From contig JAHIOX010000025.1 in the NCBI GenBank assembly GCA_018895015.1, positions 1 to 36,095 of the forward strand: DNA of 36,095 nucleotides, read 5' to 3'. The position numbers and the translations under genes were made by a program. The notes under the pieces are model-generated. The model was not told where the DNA came from and ran no database searches. It was given only the letters and a program-made list of their open reading frames with translations. Origin of the DNA: Patescibacteria group bacterium (GTDB lineage Bacteria; Patescibacteriota; Minisyncoccia; UBA9983). Shown here one piece after another: positions 8,926 to 18,567 of the stretch; the stretch's first letter is position 1, and each line of letters opens with the position of its first letter.

Positions 8926-9531
8926 TTAAGAAATATTATTTTTTAGAAACGACCTTCTGTGTTCTTTGGAAACGCCGTGTTTTTTAAGCATTTTATAATG
9001 CAGTTTAGTCCCGTATCCTTTGTGCTTGTCAAAACAATACGCCGGAAATTTTTTATGCGATTGGATCATTTTCCTGTCTCTTGCGACTTTCGCGATTATT
9101 GACGCCGCTGAAATAAGCGGAATTTTTTCATCTCCCTTGATAATTGTTTTTTGCCCGTATTCCATCGGCGCCATTAATGAACCGTCAAGCAATATAAAAC
9201 AATTATTCGGATTTATTCCGATTTTTTTCTCCATTTTTTTTATTATCCTTTTTATCCCGATATCCACCGCCTTAACAATTCTTTTTTTATCTATAATTCT
9301 CTGTCCCACAAAAGCCACTTCAGAAGGCAAATTGAGTTTGATTTTTTTCTCCCATTCTTCCCTTTTTTTCGCGCTTAATTTTTTAGAATCTTTGATTCCC
9401 GCAAGGACTCCCCTTGAAGAAGTCCCGAAGGGGAGTCCTTGGGAAACAACTCCTGCGACGGCAACCGGTCCAGCCAGCGGCCCCCGCCCCGCTTCGTCTA
9501 TTCCAATTATGTATTTATATTTTTTCTTCAT
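8926..9531 (-). CDS. rnhB: Ribonuclease HII
   Basis: YIIGIDEAGRGPLAGPVAVAGV...IKDSKKLSAKKREEW...ISAASIIAKVARDRKM...FDKHKGYGTKLHYKML. Confidence 0.96.
   Translation of the reverse strand: MKKKYKYIIGIDEAGRGPLAGPVAVAGVVSQGLPFGTSSRGVLAGIKDSKKLSAKKREEWEKKIKLNLPSEVAFVGQRIIDKKRIVKAVDIGIKRIIKKMEKKIGINPNNCFILLDGSLMAPMEYGQKTIIKGDEKIPLISAASIIAKVARDRKMIQSHKKFPAYCFDKHKGYGTKLHYKMLKKHGVSKEHRRSFLKNNIS
9402..9441. repeat. Perfect 14-bp inverted repeat inside the rnhB coding sequence
   Basis: CAAGGACTCCCCTT (9402-9415) / AAGGGGAGTCCTTG (9428-9441), 12-nt loop; encodes the extra segment SQGLPFGTSSRGVLAG. Confidence 0.9.
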
Positions 9532-9557
9532 AATTTAATAATAACAAATTTTTCTGT

Positions 9558-9575
9558 TATAATGATAATGTTTTA
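9558..9575 (+). promoter_or_regulatory. -10 box TATAAT, 11 nt upstream of the dnaE ATG
   Basis: ttctgtTATAATgataatgttttATG; no Shine-Dalgarno visible. Confidence 0.5.
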
Positions 9576-12500
9576 TGGCGTCTAAATTCGTACATCTTCA
9601 TACGCACAGCGATTATTCCCTGCTTGACGGCATGGCAAAAGTCAGCGATCTCGTTGAACGCGCCGCGCTGTTGGGAATGCCGGCGCTCGCCTTGACCGAC
9701 CACGGCAATATGCACGGCGTTATTGAATTTTACAAAAAATGCAAAAAAGCCGGCATTAAGCCGATTATAGGCGTGGAAGCGTATATCGCGCGCGATTCTC
9801 TGCGCCAAAAACGGCCCAACATAGACAACAAAAGATATCATCTGACGCTTCTCGCGAAAAACGAAGTCGGATATAAAAATTTAATGCGGCTGGTTACAAT
9901 CAGCCATTTGGAAGGATTTTATTACAAGCCGAGAATGGACAAAGAAATTCTGGCTGAACATTCCGAAGGAATAATCTGCCTCTCCGGATGCATGGCCGGA
10001 GAAATTTCAAGATTGCTTGAAAGAAAAGATTTTGAGCAAGCCGAAAAAACCGCTAAAGAATACGGAGAAATTTTCGGCAAAGATAATTTTTTCATTGAAA
10101 TCAGCCACCATCCAAACATAGAGCGCCACGACGAAATTCAAAAGGGACTGATTAAGCTTGCCAGGAAACTTGACGCTCCTCTTGTCGCGACCCAGGATAT
10201 ACATTACATAGAACCAGAGGATGCCGTGGCGCAAGATTTCCTTGTCGCCATACAAAGCAACGCCAAAATGACAGACGCAAACCGCCTCTCAATGCTAAAA
10301 GAAGATTTTTCAATGCGCTCCGGCGAACAAATGGAAAACTTTTTTAAAGAAATTCCCGAAGCGATTGAAAACACTTATCTTATATCTGAAAAATGCGACA
10401 TTAAATTGGAACTTGGGAAATGGGTATTCCCTAAAGTAGATCTTCCTGAAGGAATGAGCGCGAGGGCGCGCCTTGAGAAACTTGCCTTTCAAAATTACTC
10501 GGAAAAAATCGGGGTTGAAAAAGACGAAAACGGAGAAATCAAAAAAAGGCTGGAATATGAATTGGGCGTTATAATTTCAAAAGGATACGCGCCTTATTTC
10601 TTGGTTGTCGCCGACATCATAGACTTTGCCAGAAAAAATAAAATATTCACAAATACCAGAGGCTCGGCCGCCGGCTCTCTTGTCTCTTATCTCATCGGCA
10701 TCACAAATATAGACCCGATAAAATACAAGCTTCCGTTTGAAAGATTTCTTAATCCCGAAAGGCCGTCTCCGCCGGACATAGACATGGATTTCGCGGACGA
10801 CAAACGCGAAAAAGTGATTGATTACGTCAAAGAAAAATACGGCAAAGATAAAGTGGCGCAGATAGGAACTTTCGGAACAATGATGGCGCGCGGCGCGGTT
10901 AGAGACATAACCCGCGCGCTCGGCAAGCCGTACGACCTCGGAGACAAAATCTCAAAACTTATTCCGTTCGGTTCGCAGGGATTTCCAATGACAATCACTC
11001 AAGCTTTAAATATCACGCCTGAACTGCGGCAAATGTACGAAACAGAAAATGAAGTAAAAGAAATAATTGACTTGGCGAAAAAAATTGAAGGATGCGCGAG
11101 GCATATTTCAGTGCACGCGGCCGGCGTGGTTATCGCTCCGACCGCCCTTACGGATTTCGTACCTCTGCAATTTGAACCGAAAGGAGAAAAAATAATCACG
11201 CAATACGATATGCACGCCATTGAAGACGCCGGGCTTCTTAAATTCGACTTTTTGGGAATAAAAAACTTAACCGTTCTGGAAAATTCCGTAAAGCTTGTAA
11301 AATTTTTCCACGATACCGATATAGACATAGACAATATTCCGCTTGACGACAAAAAAACTTTTGAGCTTTTGGAGCGCGGAGAAACTCTGGGCGTTTTCCA
11401 ATTGAGCGGAAACGGAATGACGCGCTGGCTAAAAGAATTAAAACCACATTCCATCTGGGACATCATGGCGATGATAGCCCTTTTTCGTCCGGGACCGATG
11501 GCTTTTATTCCCGACTATATTAAAAGAAAAGAAAATCCAAAACTTGTTAAATACATTGACCCGAAACTAAAAGAAATTCTTGAGCCGACTTACGGAATTA
11601 TAATTTATCAAGACGATATTCTGCTGATTGCGACAAAAATCGCCGGGTACTCATGGAAAGAAGCTGATAAATTTCGCAAGGCGGTCGGCAAAAAAATTCC
11701 GAAAGAAATGGCCGCCCAAAAAGAAAAATTTATAAATGGATGCATAGAAACCGGCGGCATGGAAATATCAAAAGCCGAGGAGCTTTGGGAAATGATTGAA
11801 ACATTCGCCGCGTACGGCTTTAACAAAGCGCATACGGCAAGCTACGGAAAAGTCGCGTATCAAACCGCGTACATGAAAGCTAATTATCCGATTGAATTTA
11901 TGACGGCTGTTCTAACCGCGGACGCCGGCGACACTGAAAAAATCGCCGCCTCCATCGCAGAATGCAAACGGATGAAAATTCAAGTTCTGCCGCCAAATGC
12001 AAACGAAAGCTTTGGCGATTTTACGGCGACAGATAAAAAAGCTATCCGTTTCGGATTATATACAATTAAAAATCTTGGCGAAGAAATCGCTAACGCAATC
12101 ATTGAAGAAAGAAAGAAAAACGGCCAGTTTAAATCGTTTTCTGATTTTTTAGACAGAATCAAGCACAAAAATCTTAATAAAAAATCTCTTGAAGCGCTCG
12201 TAAAATCCGGCGCGATGGATGAATTGGGAGAAAGAAACCAATTGCTTGAAAACATGGAAGACGCGCTCGGCTACAACAAAGAATCCGCCAGGTCCGCGCA
12301 AAACCAAAATTCCCTTTTCGCAATGATGCAAGACGTCTCCAGCGTGCCGACTTTAAAATTAAAAGGCGCGCCGAGCGCTTCCCAGCAAGACAAACTGCTG
12401 TGGGAAAAAGAATTGCTTGGCTTATATATTTCAGGTCATCCGCTGGATAAATTCAAAAACAAGCTGGAAAAAATAAAAACTGGAATCGGCGGCGCCAAAA

Positions 12501-12766
12501 AACTTCCCGATAATATGCCTGTTGTTACCGCGGGAATGATTGAGGAAGTAAAAAAAATAATGACAAAGAAAAACGAGCCGATGCTTTTCGTAAAAATTTC
12601 GGATTACACGGACAGCGTTGAAACGGTAATCTTCCCGAGAATTTTAGAAAAATACGGAGATATCATACGCGAAGGAAACTGCGTCGCGATAAAAGGCAGA
12701 ATTTCCCTCCGCAACGGCGACCCGTCAATAATCTGCGAGGAAATGAAAGAGATGAAAAATAATTGA
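9575..12766 (+). CDS. dnaE: DNA polymerase III subunit alpha
   Basis: 1063 aa; PHP domain FVHLHTHSDYSLLDGMAKVSDLVERA, polymerase motifs PDIDMDFADDKREKVIDYV, FRPGPMAFIPDYIKRK, YGIIIYQDDILLIA, FNKAHTASYGKVAYQTAYMKANYP. Confidence 0.98.
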   Translation: MASKFVHLHTHSDYSLLDGMAKVSDLVERAALLGMPALALTDHGNMHGVIEFYKKCKKAGIKPIIGVEAYIARDSLRQKRPNIDNKRYHLTLLAKNEVGYKNLMRLVTISHLEGFYYKPRMDKEILAEHSEGIICLSGCMAGEISRLLERKDFEQAEKTAKEYGEIFGKDNFFIEISHHPNIERHDEIQKGLIKLARKLDAPLVATQDIHYIEPEDAVAQDFLVAIQSNAKMTDANRLSMLKEDFSMRSGEQMENFFKEIPEAIENTYLISEKCDIKLELGKWVFPKVDLPEGMSARARLEKLAFQNYSEKIGVEKDENGEIKKRLEYELGVIISKGYAPYFLVVADIIDFARKNKIFTNTRGSAAGSLVSYLIGITNIDPIKYKLPFERFLNPERPSPPDIDMDFADDKREKVIDYVKEKYGKDKVAQIGTFGTMMARGAVRDITRALGKPYDLGDKISKLIPFGSQGFPMTITQALNITPELRQMYETENEVKEIIDLAKKIEGCARHISVHAAGVVIAPTALTDFVPLQFEPKGEKIITQYDMHAIEDAGLLKFDFLGIKNLTVLENSVKLVKFFHDTDIDIDNIPLDDKKTFELLERGETLGVFQLSGNGMTRWLKELKPHSIWDIMAMIALFRPGPMAFIPDYIKRKENPKLVKYIDPKLKEILEPTYGIIIYQDDILLIATKIAGYSWKEADKFRKAVGKKIPKEMAAQKEKFINGCIETGGMEISKAEELWEMIETFAAYGFNKAHTASYGKVAYQTAYMKANYPIEFMTAVLTADAGDTEKIAASIAECKRMKIQVLPPNANESFGDFTATDKKAIRFGLYTIKNLGEEIANAIIEERKKNGQFKSFSDFLDRIKHKNLNKKSLEALVKSGAMDELGERNQLLENMEDALGYNKESARSAQNQNSLFAMMQDVSSVPTLKLKGAPSASQQDKLLWEKELLGLYISGHPLDKFKNKLEKIKTGIGGAKKLPDNMPVVTAGMIEEVKKIMTKKNEPMLFVKISDYTDSVETVIFPRILEKYGDIIREGNCVAIKGRISLRNGDPSIICEEMKEMKNN

Positions 12767-12836
12767 CAAAACCACTGATTTTCTTTAGCCTGATAGCCAG
12801 AAGCAAATTTACATATCAAAAAACGGGGGTGGCGCG

Positions 12837-13550
12837 ATGATAAAATTAGCCAAAACAATATGTTTTTTAAACGCAGAGTCAGGAGAAATGAGCCATAAAA
12901 ATATCCTGGAATTAAACGATTCCCATCTAAAAATCTATGGCGATTTTCTCGCCAGAATTTTTAAAGAAAACTGCGATGGAAAAGAGGAAAGAGAGTGTGC
13001 GAAGATTTTTAAAGAGATAATCTCCGACTATCTTGAAAGCCTAAATCTTTTTGTTAAGGTACTTTATCTCGAAAGAATTGACGCAAAAAACATCCATATG
13101 ACAGCTTATTGCAAAGGGACAAAAATAAAAGATGAATTCCTTGACGGCTACGAGCCTGAATTAACCTTTTGTCTTAAACCCAAAAAACCAAGTAAAATTG
13201 TGGTTTATTGCGAAATTATTGAAAGTGGCTCCAGGCTTCTTAGCCATCTCATAAAAGTGGCTTTTCTGCTTGACATAAAAAACGACCTTCCAGCTGTATC
13301 GTTTCCTAAAATCAAACACGGGCAACCCGCGTACAATGTTGGCAATATTGAAAAAATTTCAATGTTGTTAAATAGAATCAAGGAAACTTATGATTTGATA
13401 GGGCATGGCGGACTAAAACAGCTGGCGTATTTGGAAAAATTTATATCAGATTTTCCAAGTTCGTCAGAAATTATGGAAACTTTTAGAGAAAACATGAAAG
13501 GCCTATATCTGCGAACACTATTTGGGCTTCTCGGGAAAAGAGTTTTTTAA
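12837..13550 (+). CDS. Hypothetical protein (237 aa), no family recognised
   Basis: Intact ORF with SD-like GGGGGTGG just upstream and a terminator downstream. Confidence 0.75.
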   Translation: MIKLAKTICFLNAESGEMSHKNILELNDSHLKIYGDFLARIFKENCDGKEERECAKIFKEIISDYLESLNLFVKVLYLERIDAKNIHMTAYCKGTKIKDEFLDGYEPELTFCLKPKKPSKIVVYCEIIESGSRLLSHLIKVAFLLDIKNDLPAVSFPKIKHGQPAYNVGNIEKISMLLNRIKETYDLIGHGGLKQLAYLEKFISDFPSSSEIMETFRENMKGLYLRTLFGLLGKRVF

Positions 13551-13572
13551 ACTCTGAAATGTAAAAAAACGG

Positions 13573-13605
13573 CGGCCGTTGTTTTATGCAACGGCCGTTT
13601 TTTTA
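13573..13605 (+). terminator. Rho-independent terminator
   Basis: CGGCCGTTG-ttttatg-CAACGGCCG followed by TTTTTTT. Confidence 0.9.
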
Positions 13606-13663
13606 TTTTATTAGATTATGTCAACGTGGCAGGTTGACATATATAAATTAGCTATATTCTATC

Positions 13664-13732
13664 AACTATCACCTATAATTACGATCGCAAAAATAGGTGA
13701 TAGTTTGCTTATCGTTAAATTTTTGTTATCAT
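13664..13732 (+). promoter_or_regulatory. thrS promoter with upstream operator-like inverted repeat
   Basis: Perfect 13-bp IR AACTATCACCTAT (13664-13676) / ATAGGTGATAGTT (13693-13705) abutting TTGCTT (13705-13710), 16-nt spacer, TATCAT (13727-13732); ATG follows 7 nt later. Confidence 0.55.
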
Positions 13733-13739
13733 TATTTTA

Positions 13740-15455
13740 ATGGAAAAATCGGAAAAAATACGGCATTCGCTGGCGCATTTGCTGGCAATGGCGGTTTTGG
13801 AAAAATTTCCGGGAGCCAAACTTGGCATAGGCCCGACGATAGAAAACGGATTTTATTATGACTTCGGCGGCATTTCCCTGTCCGCGGAAAATCTGCCGGA
13901 TTTGGAAAAAAGAATGCGAGAATTGATTAAGGATAATATTAAATTCACACGCGAGGAAATTTCAGAAAAAGAAGCGAAAGAAATTTTTTCAAACCAGCAA
14001 TTTAAACTTGAATTGATTGAAGAATTAAAAAACAATAATCAGCAAATAATTATTTACAAATCCGGAAATTTTATTGATTTATGTGCCGGCCCTCATATTG
14101 AACAATCAAAAGAAATAAATCCTGACTCGTTTAAGCTCACAAAAATCGCCGGCGCCTATTGGCGCGGAGACGAGAAAAATCCAATGCTCGCGCGAGTTTA
14201 CGGCGTCGCGTTTGACACAAAAAAAGAGCTTGAAAATTATTTAAAATTTTTGGAAGAAGCGGAAAAAAGAGACCATCGTAAAATCGGCAAAGAGCTGGAT
14301 TTATTTTCTTTTCACGAAGAAGGGCCAGGTTTCCCGTTTTGGCACCAGAAAGGAATGGCCTTATATAATCAGCTTAAAAAATTTATAAGAGAAGAAAACA
14401 AAAAACGCGGGTACGGCGAAGCAGCCACGCCGATTCTGCTTAAAAAAGATTTATGGGTTCTTTCAGGGCACTGGGAAAAATTCAAGGACGATATGTACTT
14501 TTCAGAAATTGACAAGCAAGAATTCGCGGTCAAGCCGATGAATTGTCCGGGCGGGCTTCTTATATATAACGAGAAAATACATTCTTACCGCGACCTGCCA
14601 ATACGGCTGGCCGAATTCGGATTCGTGCACAGGCACGAGCTTTCAGGCGTTCTTCACGGGCTATTCCGCGTCCGCGCCTTTACGCAAGACGACGCTCACT
14701 CTTTTTGCGCGCCTGAACAGCTGAATAATGAAATTATTCAAATGATTGAATACGCGCTGAACACTTACAAAGCGTTCGGATTTAACGATTATGAAATTTT
14801 TATCGCCACGCGGCCGGAAAAATACATTGGCGACGATGAAGTGTGGGAAAAAGCGACAAGCGCCTTAATGAATTCGTTAAAAGAAAAAGGGCTTGATTAT
14901 AAAATAAAAGAAGGCGAAGGCGCTTTTTACGGGCCGAAAATTGAATTCAACATAAAAGACGCGGTAGCCAGAAACTGGCAGTTAGGCACAATTCAAGTTG
15001 ATTTTTCCATGCCAAAAAGGTTTAGCGCTTTTTATGTTGATAAAAACGGGGACAAGCAAACGCCGATTATGATACATCGGGCAATCCTCGGCTCCTTGGA
15101 AAGATTTATCGGTATATTGATTGAGCATTATGCTGGCGCTCTGCCGGTCTGGCTCTCCCCGATTCAAGCGCAAATAATTCCGGTTAGCGAAAAATTTAAC
15201 AAGTACGGAGAAAAAATTCTGGAAGAATTAAAAAATGCCGATATCCGCGCGGAGATTGATACCAGCAACGAAACATTGGGGAAAAGAATCAGGAACGCGG
15301 AACTCCAAAAAAATCCATATATTCTGGTTGTTGGAGAAAAAGAAAAAGATTCGGGCGCCGTTTCGGTTCGCTCCCGCATTGGAGACGAAGGCGTTATGGA
15401 ACTTAAAAATTTTCTGGAAAAAATCCAAAAGGAAATTTCAAGCAAGAAAAACTAA
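13740..15455 (+). CDS. thrS: Threonine--tRNA ligase (lacks N-terminal TGS domain)
   Basis: IRHSLAHLLAMAVLEKFPGAKLGIGPTIENGFYYDF, KPMNCPGGLLIY, FVHRHELSGVLHGLFRVRAFTQDDAHSFC, anticodon-binding C-terminus. Confidence 0.97.
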   Translation: MEKSEKIRHSLAHLLAMAVLEKFPGAKLGIGPTIENGFYYDFGGISLSAENLPDLEKRMRELIKDNIKFTREEISEKEAKEIFSNQQFKLELIEELKNNNQQIIIYKSGNFIDLCAGPHIEQSKEINPDSFKLTKIAGAYWRGDEKNPMLARVYGVAFDTKKELENYLKFLEEAEKRDHRKIGKELDLFSFHEEGPGFPFWHQKGMALYNQLKKFIREENKKRGYGEAATPILLKKDLWVLSGHWEKFKDDMYFSEIDKQEFAVKPMNCPGGLLIYNEKIHSYRDLPIRLAEFGFVHRHELSGVLHGLFRVRAFTQDDAHSFCAPEQLNNEIIQMIEYALNTYKAFGFNDYEIFIATRPEKYIGDDEVWEKATSALMNSLKEKGLDYKIKEGEGAFYGPKIEFNIKDAVARNWQLGTIQVDFSMPKRFSAFYVDKNGDKQTPIMIHRAILGSLERFIGILIEHYAGALPVWLSPIQAQIIPVSEKFNKYGEKILEELKNADIRAEIDTSNETLGKRIRNAELQKNPYILVVGEKEKDSGAVSVRSRIGDEGVMELKNFLEKIQKEISSKKN

Positions 15456-15458
15456 AAA

Positions 15459-17450
15459 CTACACGTCCAAATTCTGGACGGCTTTAGCGTGAGTTTGGAT
15501 AAAAATTCTACGCGGCTCCACTTCGCTGCCCATCAAAATTTCAAAAATTTTATTGGCTCCATCGGCGTCATCAACAGTTATCTGCTTCAAAACGCGCCGT
15601 TCTGGATCCATGGTCGTCTCCCATAACTGCCCCGGGTTCATTTCTCCCAAACCTTTATATCTTTGGATGCCATATCCCTGGGTGTCTCCGTTTCCTATAA
15701 TTTTATTCTTTTCATCCTCGCTGTACGCGTAAAAAATTTCCTTTCCTTTTTGAATCCTAAAAAGAGGAGGAAGCGCTACGTACAAATACCCGTGTTCAAT
15801 AACGGGCAAGTAATATCTGAAAAATAACGTGAGTAAAAGCGTGCGGATATGCGAACCGTCAACATCCGCGTCTGTCGCGATTATAATTTTATGATAACGG
15901 ATTTTACTGATATCAAACTCTTCCGCGATGGCGGCTCCCAAAGCGATAACCAAAGATTTGATTTCTTTTGATGCCAGCATTTTATCGATTCTCGCCCGCT
16001 CAACATTCAAAATTTTTCCCCTTAACGGAAGAATGGCTTGAGTTCTTCTGTTTCTTCCCTGCTTGCTTGAGCCGCCAGCCGAATCTCCTTCCACGATAAA
16101 AAGCTCCGATTCGCTTGCGTCGCGCGACTGGCAATCCGCCAGCTTGCCCGGCAAAGTCAGCCCTTCAAGAATACCCTTTCTAAGGACGCTGTCTTTCGCG
16201 GCCTTGGCCGCTTTGCGCGCCCTTAAAGACAAAACAACCCTTGAGATAATGGCTCGCGCGTCATTCGGGCTCTCTTCCATAAACTCGGAAAACGCATCCG
16301 AGAAAACCGCTTCTACCGAGCCCCTTGCCTCCGGGTTGCCAAGCTTGGCTTTTGTCTGGCCTTCAAACTGCGGCTCTCTCAATTTTACGGAAACGACAAC
16401 CGTTAAACCCTCGCGCACATCCTCGCCTGTAAAATTATCCTCTCCTTGTTTAACCAAATTATTTTTCTTCGCGTAATCATTAAGCGCGCGCGTAAGAGCT
16501 GTTCTAAAGCCAGTCAAATGCATTCCACCTTCAGGCGTATAAATATTATTCGCGAAACTAATCTCTTTCGCCAAAATATCGTCAATATACTGCAAAGCTA
16601 TTTCCGTTGTAATGCCGTTTGATTCTTTCTCAACATAAAAAACTTTATCCTGTATAACTTTTTCTTCTTTATTCATGAATTTTATCATAGATAAAATTCC
16701 GCCTTCAAAATAAAAAGTGTGCGAATTTACCGGCAGATTAAGCGACTCCAAAAACAAAACTTCTGACTGCCCGGCAGGCATGCCCAAATCGTCAATTTTG
16801 CCGCTGTATTCTCTGGCATCAATAATATTAATTTTTAATTTTTTTACTAAATACGCCTGGCGCCGCAAATGGCCTACTACTTTACCCCAGTCAAATTTTA
16901 TTTCTTGAAAAATTTCCGGGTCAGGTTCAAAAATAACCGTTGTTCCTTGAAATTTGCTCGGTCCAATTTTTTTTACCCTTGCAGCCGCCTTGCCTCTTTT
17001 ATATTCTTGAATGTATTTCGCGCCATCGCGATGGACTTCAGCGCGCATCCAAACCGAAAGAGCGTTCACGACAGAAACTCCGACGCCATGCAAACCTCCG
17101 GCAATTTTATAAGATTCTCCTCCAAATTTTCCTCCGGCGTGAAGCGTAGTCATAACTGTTTCCAGCGCTGAAACTTTTGTTTGTTTGTGAATTTCAACAG
17201 GAATTCCGCGGCCATTATCAGCCACGCGCACTCTGTTTCCCGGCAAAAACGCGACCTCCACTTGATCCGCGAATCCGCCCATTGCTTCATCGCGGCCATT
17301 ATCAAAAACCTCCCATACAAGATGATGAAGCCCGTCCAATCCGGTTGAACCAATATACATTCCCGGGCGCTTTCGCACCGGCTCAAGCCCCTCTAAAACA
17401 TAGATATCTTTGGCAGTATACCCGTTATTCGCGCCATTGTTCTTTGCCAT
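15459..17450 (-). CDS. gyrB: DNA gyrase subunit B
   Basis: VLEGLEPVRKRPGMYIGSTGLDGLHHLVWEVFDNGRDEAM, ELFIVEGDSAGGSSKQGRNRRTQAILPLRGKILNVE, DADVDGSHIRTLLLTLFFR. Confidence 0.97.
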   Translation of the reverse strand: MAKNNGANNGYTAKDIYVLEGLEPVRKRPGMYIGSTGLDGLHHLVWEVFDNGRDEAMGGFADQVEVAFLPGNRVRVADNGRGIPVEIHKQTKVSALETVMTTLHAGGKFGGESYKIAGGLHGVGVSVVNALSVWMRAEVHRDGAKYIQEYKRGKAAARVKKIGPSKFQGTTVIFEPDPEIFQEIKFDWGKVVGHLRRQAYLVKKLKINIIDAREYSGKIDDLGMPAGQSEVLFLESLNLPVNSHTFYFEGGILSMIKFMNKEEKVIQDKVFYVEKESNGITTEIALQYIDDILAKEISFANNIYTPEGGMHLTGFRTALTRALNDYAKKNNLVKQGEDNFTGEDVREGLTVVVSVKLREPQFEGQTKAKLGNPEARGSVEAVFSDAFSEFMEESPNDARAIISRVVLSLRARKAAKAAKDSVLRKGILEGLTLPGKLADCQSRDASESELFIVEGDSAGGSSKQGRNRRTQAILPLRGKILNVERARIDKMLASKEIKSLVIALGAAIAEEFDISKIRYHKIIIATDADVDGSHIRTLLLTLFFRYYLPVIEHGYLYVALPPLFRIQKGKEIFYAYSEDEKNKIIGNGDTQGYGIQRYKGLGEMNPGQLWETTMDPERRVLKQITVDDADGANKIFEILMGSEVEPRRIFIQTHAKAVQNLDV

Positions 17451-17456
17451 ATTTAT

Positions 17457-18023
17457 TTAAATTTTAGCATAAACGCTCATTTTCCGCCAGTATTTTTTGA
17501 AAATACCAATGGGGACAAATTTATGCATTCCTTCTTCTATGCTGAACGAATCAGGGTCATGATAATAGAAACCAGATACGCGATTTTTATTCGCATGAAA
17601 ACCTGTCAAAATAACCATATGAAATTTTTTCTCATCTGAAAAATTTCTTACGGCCGAAATTATCACAGGCCTTTTTTTCTTTAAAAAATTTATTGTTTCT
17701 TTAATTGCCTGTTCAATAATCTTTTTTTGTTCGTCATAGTCCGCGCTTTTGTATTCTTTCCTGAAAACTTCCAGCCCGCGCTCTTTCATCATTTCAACCA
17801 AAACATCATGAACCCATCCGTACTCGCAATACCCTACTTTTTCAATTCCCTCTTTAATCAAATCATCCAACGATTCCGAATCTTTTTTATAATAATCCAA
17901 AACCATCTTTACGCATGCCATCCCGCATGCCCGATTTTTCCAATATTCATCGCCAACATCCAAATACTGCGAACAATACGGCACATCCAAAATAAATTTT
18001 TCTGTTCTGCTTTTACTTGGCAT
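17457..18023 (-). CDS. C39-like (papain-like) cysteine peptidase family protein
   Basis: DVPYCSQYLDVGDEYWKNRACGMACVKMVLDYY (Gln/Cys motif), later HMVILTGFHANKNRVSGFYYHDPDS. Confidence 0.75.
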   Translation of the reverse strand: MPSKSRTEKFILDVPYCSQYLDVGDEYWKNRACGMACVKMVLDYYKKDSESLDDLIKEGIEKVGYCEYGWVHDVLVEMMKERGLEVFRKEYKSADYDEQKKIIEQAIKETINFLKKKRPVIISAVRNFSDEKKFHMVILTGFHANKNRVSGFYYHDPDSFSIEEGMHKFVPIGIFKKYWRKMSVYAKI

Positions 18024-18075
18024 ATATTCTCATTATGGGCCAGTTATTGTAATTTATGCAAACGTATGTTAAATT

Positions 18076-18450
18076 ATGGGCAGATTTGAAAAATTTAAAA
18101 AGGGGGATTGTCTAATGGAAATGACATGCACGATAATTGGTGGAATTATTCTTTATTTTTTTGTAGGGATTATTTTTTGCGGGATAGAAGTGAGATGGCA
18201 TACCTATGATAGATTATTTTATTTTTTAGGCGGTGATCCGTGGCCAGAAGAATGCAATTTTGCCGACAAAATGTCATTCGTGATTTTTTGGTTGCCATTA
18301 GTTCTTATCATTATTTTGATGCTAATAAAAGAAATTCTATTCGGCTTGATAAGGATATTTATAAAACCAATCGTGGTTTTTTTCACTAGCGGATTCCGCA
18401 TGCCGAAAAAAGAGGTGAATGGGAATGAACATAATCATGAAATATCTTGA
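18076..18450 (+). CDS. Small predicted membrane protein, function unknown
   Basis: Hydrophobic segments CTIIGGIILYFFVGIIFCGIEV and FVIFWLPLVLIIILMLIKEILFGLI; likely true start ATG 18115 preceded by AAAAAGGGGGA. Confidence 0.6.
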   Translation: MGRFEKFKKGDCLMEMTCTIIGGIILYFFVGIIFCGIEVRWHTYDRLFYFLGGDPWPEECNFADKMSFVIFWLPLVLIIILMLIKEILFGLIRIFIKPIVVFFTSGFRMPKKEVNGNEHNHEIS

Positions 18451-18530
18451 AAATATGAGAGCGCAAAATAGAATTTGCAAAATTGGTGTTATCAAAAAAT
18501 GATTCGTTTTAATAAAGAATTTTGTCTGTC

Positions 18531-18557
18531 AAAAAAGGCGCTGAATAGCGCTTTTTT
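18531..18557. terminator. Bidirectional terminator between the convergent small ORF and pheT
   Basis: AAAAAAGGCGCTgaatAGCGCTTTTTT. Confidence 0.8.
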
Positions 18558-18567
18558 CTTTTAATAT

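Noticed and set aside
15463-15480. CGTCCA/TGGACG inverted repeat at the gyrB 3' end as a terminator or insertion
   Set aside because: Short arms, no T-tract, and it falls in normal gyrB C-terminal codons; likely coincidence.
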